Source of the DNA: Microbulbifer aggregans
Lineage (GTDB): Bacteria; Pseudomonadota; Gammaproteobacteria; Pseudomonadales; Cellvibrionaceae
NCBI RefSeq assembly: GCF_001750105.1
Contig: NZ_CP014143.1
Span: 2,449,501 to 2,513,500, forward strand
Direction: 5' to 3'
Length of the DNA: 64,000 nucleotides
Positions within the stretch are counted from its first letter, which is position 1, and the number at the start of each line of letters is the position of its first letter. Made by a program: the position numbers and the translations under genes. The notes under the pieces are model-generated. The model had not been told where the DNA came from and made no database searches. It saw only the letters and a program-made list of their open reading frames with translations. This document shows positions 62,268 through 64,000 of this stretch, piece by piece.

Positions 62268-62957
62268 TCAGGTTGTCACGGCGTCACTTTTGCCCCCAAG
62301 CCTGCCCAACAGGGCTTTCAGTTTGTGCGCAAACCGGCCGCGCTTTGCCTTGCGTGCCTTGTCTTTTGCGCTGACCAGCCAGGCTACCTGAATGACCAGA
62401 CGCTCACCTTGGTAGGGCAGGTGGCCGTGAAAAGAGTTGTCTGCCCGCTTGAAGGCCGCCAGGGTGCCGTACTCGGGTTTGATCTCCGGCACCACCGTAT
62501 CCTCGAAATCATCAATACTTTTCAGGAGGCGCAGGCAGCCGTCGCTCGTCGTCGGCCAGTCAGTGTTGAGATAGAGCAAAGCGGTGGCAATCTTGGATTT
62601 CCCGTCTGTGTGAATATTGCCGTGGCGTTTTTTCAGACTGCGGGAAATGGAAATGAAGGTCGGGTACTGAGCTAGGTTGTCGATCCCCAGGTGCTCGCCC
62701 AGAGCGTTGGCAAACTCTGTCGAGGTCATTTCCTCAATGAGCTGATTGATGCTCTCCCCGCAATCCTCCTTTTCGTAGGGAAGATACCCGGCGCCCTTCA
62801 GTTTGGGAAAATGTTCCTGAAGTTCGGCAACAGAGTCACGTGGGAGCAGGTTGCGGGCAACCAGGAAGGAAAATGGTTCGGACCTGACCAAAAGTTTTTC
62901 CTGGTTCAGGGCCGGCAGCGTCAGGTACTGGCAAGTATCTGCAGAGATCGTTGTCAT
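62268..62957 (-). CDS. 2OG-Fe(II) oxygenase superfamily protein
   Basis: A 229-residue non-haem iron dioxygenase. Iron ligands are in GNIHTDGKSK (HxD) and the distal His of NSFHGHLPYQG; the 2-oxoglutarate-binding Arg is in GERLVIQVAW. It resembles the prolyl-hydroxylase-like 2OG-FeII_Oxy_3 group, whose targets are proteins or small metabolites. ATG 62957 (MTTISADTCQYLTLP) is preferred; the open frame to 63128 has a poor extension. The C-terminus is very basic (KARKAKRGRFAHKLKALL). It lies convergent with the HsbR-like gene, six bases apart. Confidence 0.87.
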   Translation of the reverse strand: MTTISADTCQYLTLPALNQEKLLVRSEPFSFLVARNLLPRDSVAELQEHFPKLKGAGYLPYEKEDCGESINQLIEEMTSTEFANALGEHLGIDNLAQYPTFISISRSLKKRHGNIHTDGKSKIATALLYLNTDWPTTSDGCLRLLKSIDDFEDTVVPEIKPEYGTLAAFKRADNSFHGHLPYQGERLVIQVAWLVSAKDKARKAKRGRFAHKLKALLGRLGGKSDAVTT

Positions 62958-63186
62958 TATTGTGTCTCTTGTTTCGAGGATAGGTTGGCCAGATATGCTC
63001 TGGGCCACGGGTACTTGAAACCGACCTCTCAAAAGTACCAGACTCTTTGTCAAGGGCCAATTACAAGCGATAACACGCAAAGAGACGGGCGCTAACCGGA
63101 TAGGCGCTGAAATAGGATTTTCATGCAATTGCTGTCACAGCCGGTATAATGCCGCTCAGTTTTTCATCAATTCGGCATGCCCCTTC

Positions 63187-63867
63187 ATGATGGCTCCAAA
63201 GTCACTTCCCGCCCCATCGCTGCGAGTCCGCCAGCTCTCCTGTGAGCGGGACGGGCGCGTGTTGTTTGCGGGGCTGGACTTTGACCTGGGGCCCGGCCAG
63301 GCGCTGCAGATCGAGGGCGCGAACGGGGCCGGTAAGACCACCCTGCTGCGGACCCTGATCGGCAGCGCCACTGACCATAGAGGCGACATTAGCTGGAACG
63401 GCCGCGCATTCCCGGCCGGCCTGCAGGAGCTTCGGTCACACCTGCTTTACATCGGCCATGGGGCAGGGGTCCGGCGCGGCCTTACGCCACTGGAGAATCT
63501 GGCCTGGTATGGTGCCAGTCGCGATGACGCGATGCGGGCGCTGGAACAGGTAGACCTCTTCGGCTTTGAGGACAGTCTGTGCCAGCAGCTTTCCGCAGGC
63601 CAGAATCGGCGGGTCGCGCTCGCGCGGCTGTTCCTGCCTGCGGCACCACCACTGTGGATTCTCGATGAGCCGCTGGCGGCGCTGGACGTCGCCGGCGTTT
63701 CCGGGCTGCAGGGACAGATGGCCTGTCACCTGAGTCGTGGCGGCAGCATCCTGTTTACCTCTCACCAGCCAGTGGCTCTGGCGGGGCTGTGTACGCTGAA
63801 CCTGAGCGAGTTCACGAGCTCGGCGTTGGCCGCGTTTGATCAGGAGGGCGCCGATGTCCTCGCCTGA
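63187..63867 (+). CDS. ccmA: Haem exporter ATP-binding subunit CcmA
   Basis: ATPase of the CcmABCDE system that releases haem-loaded CcmE for cytochrome c maturation. The 226-residue product has Walker A (EGANGAGKTTLLR), a Q-loop region, signature LSAGQNRRVALARL and Walker B WILDEPLAALD, with the switch His in TSHQPVAL. Family length is about 205-220. ccmB begins within its last 14 bases, the usual overlap. A c-type cytochrome maturation system in this strain fits the CXXCH lipoprotein found 5 kb upstream. Confidence 0.95.
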   Translation: MMAPKSLPAPSLRVRQLSCERDGRVLFAGLDFDLGPGQALQIEGANGAGKTTLLRTLIGSATDHRGDISWNGRAFPAGLQELRSHLLYIGHGAGVRRGLTPLENLAWYGASRDDAMRALEQVDLFGFEDSLCQQLSAGQNRRVALARLFLPAAPPLWILDEPLAALDVAGVSGLQGQMACHLSRGGSILFTSHQPVALAGLCTLNLSEFTSSALAAFDQEGADVLA

Positions 63868-64000
63868 AACCACGGCCCAAAGCTTCGCGCCCGCAGCCCG
63901 CACTGTGCCGGGGTTTGCTCCGCTCTTCCGCAGCGAGCTGCTGCTGGCCCTGCGGCGCCGCGCCGATATCGCCAATCCGCTGCTGTTTTTTGTCACGGTG
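63854..64000 (+). CDS. ccmB: Haem exporter permease CcmB (5' part, cut by window end)
   Basis: Only the first 49 codons are present. Start ATG 63854 overlaps ccmA by 14 bases, and the product begins MSSPETTAQSFAPAARTVPG. It continues FRSELLLALRRRADIANPLL with FFVTV at the window end, the typical CcmB first-helix region. The N-terminal tail before the first helix is longer than in E. coli CcmB. Confidence 0.85.
   Translation, partial: MSSPETTAQSFAPAARTVPGFAPLFRSELLLALRRRADIANPLLFFVTV

Overview
The window is a chromosome segment from a Gram-negative bacterium, most likely a marine gammaproteobacterium. The gene set (exported KatG, UmuDC, CcmAB, an HsbA/HsbR-type switch, RND and FUSC efflux pumps, many lipoproteins and outer-membrane barrels), CCA-encoding tRNA genes and fairly high GC fit Cellvibrionales such as Microbulbifer. 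That genus is an inference from gene content; no 16S or other marker gene is present.

Layout. 0-2.4 kb: a membrane adenylate cyclase (-), a YdjA-like nitroreductase (+) and tRNA-Ser(GGA). 2.4-7.4 kb: an accessory stretch beginning at the 3' end of that tRNA, with structured repeats carrying tRNA-tail-like sequence, several unrecognised AT-richer ORFs and a tandem duplication of a small lipoprotein gene. 7.4-25.9 kb: a guanidine exporter gene under a guanidine-II riboswitch, a large sulfatase, a GCS2-like ligase overlapping an aspartoacylase-like hydrolase, an RND pump with its adaptor, periplasmic katG, a cation/proton antiporter followed by a decayed K+ channel fragment, an SOS-controlled umuDC operon, a monooxygenase-fold protein and a COG0523 GTPase. 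26.4-33.7 kb: an amide/amino-acid group (choloylglycine-hydrolase-fold amidase, barrel protein, AspT-type exchanger, ThrE-type exporter, YtcJ-type amidohydrolase). 33.9-43.1 kb: TRIC and ClC channels, a four-gene FUSC/DUF1656/HlyD/outer-membrane efflux cassette, a K+ channel, an orphan LexA box and a MarC protein. 43.5-51.6 kb: a secreted endonuclease, a DJ-1/PfpI protein, a periplasmic asparaginase, a 42-residue membrane protein, an MscS channel and a porin/amidohydrolase operon. 51.6-59.0 kb: a second accessory stretch, partly decayed and clearly AT-richer at 53-56 kb, on the 3' side of tRNA-Arg(CCU), with two large lipoproteins of unusual domain make-up. 59.6-64.0 kb: core genes again: a PA3496-like small protein, an STAS protein with its phosphatase/kinase partner, a 2OG-Fe(II) oxygenase, ccmA and the start of ccmB.

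The most unusual observations are: a UmuD protein built from two consecutive UmuD'-like domains, the first lacking the catalytic dyad; a lipoprotein combining acidic Asp-rich calcium-type repeats, two VOC domains and a terminal CXXCH haem motif; an HsbR-like regulator whose receiver domain lacks the phospho-acceptor Asp; a ClC protein without the usual GSGIP motif; and the tRNA-Ser-proximal repeat family. No CRISPR array, complete insertion sequence, rRNA gene or intact prophage was found.
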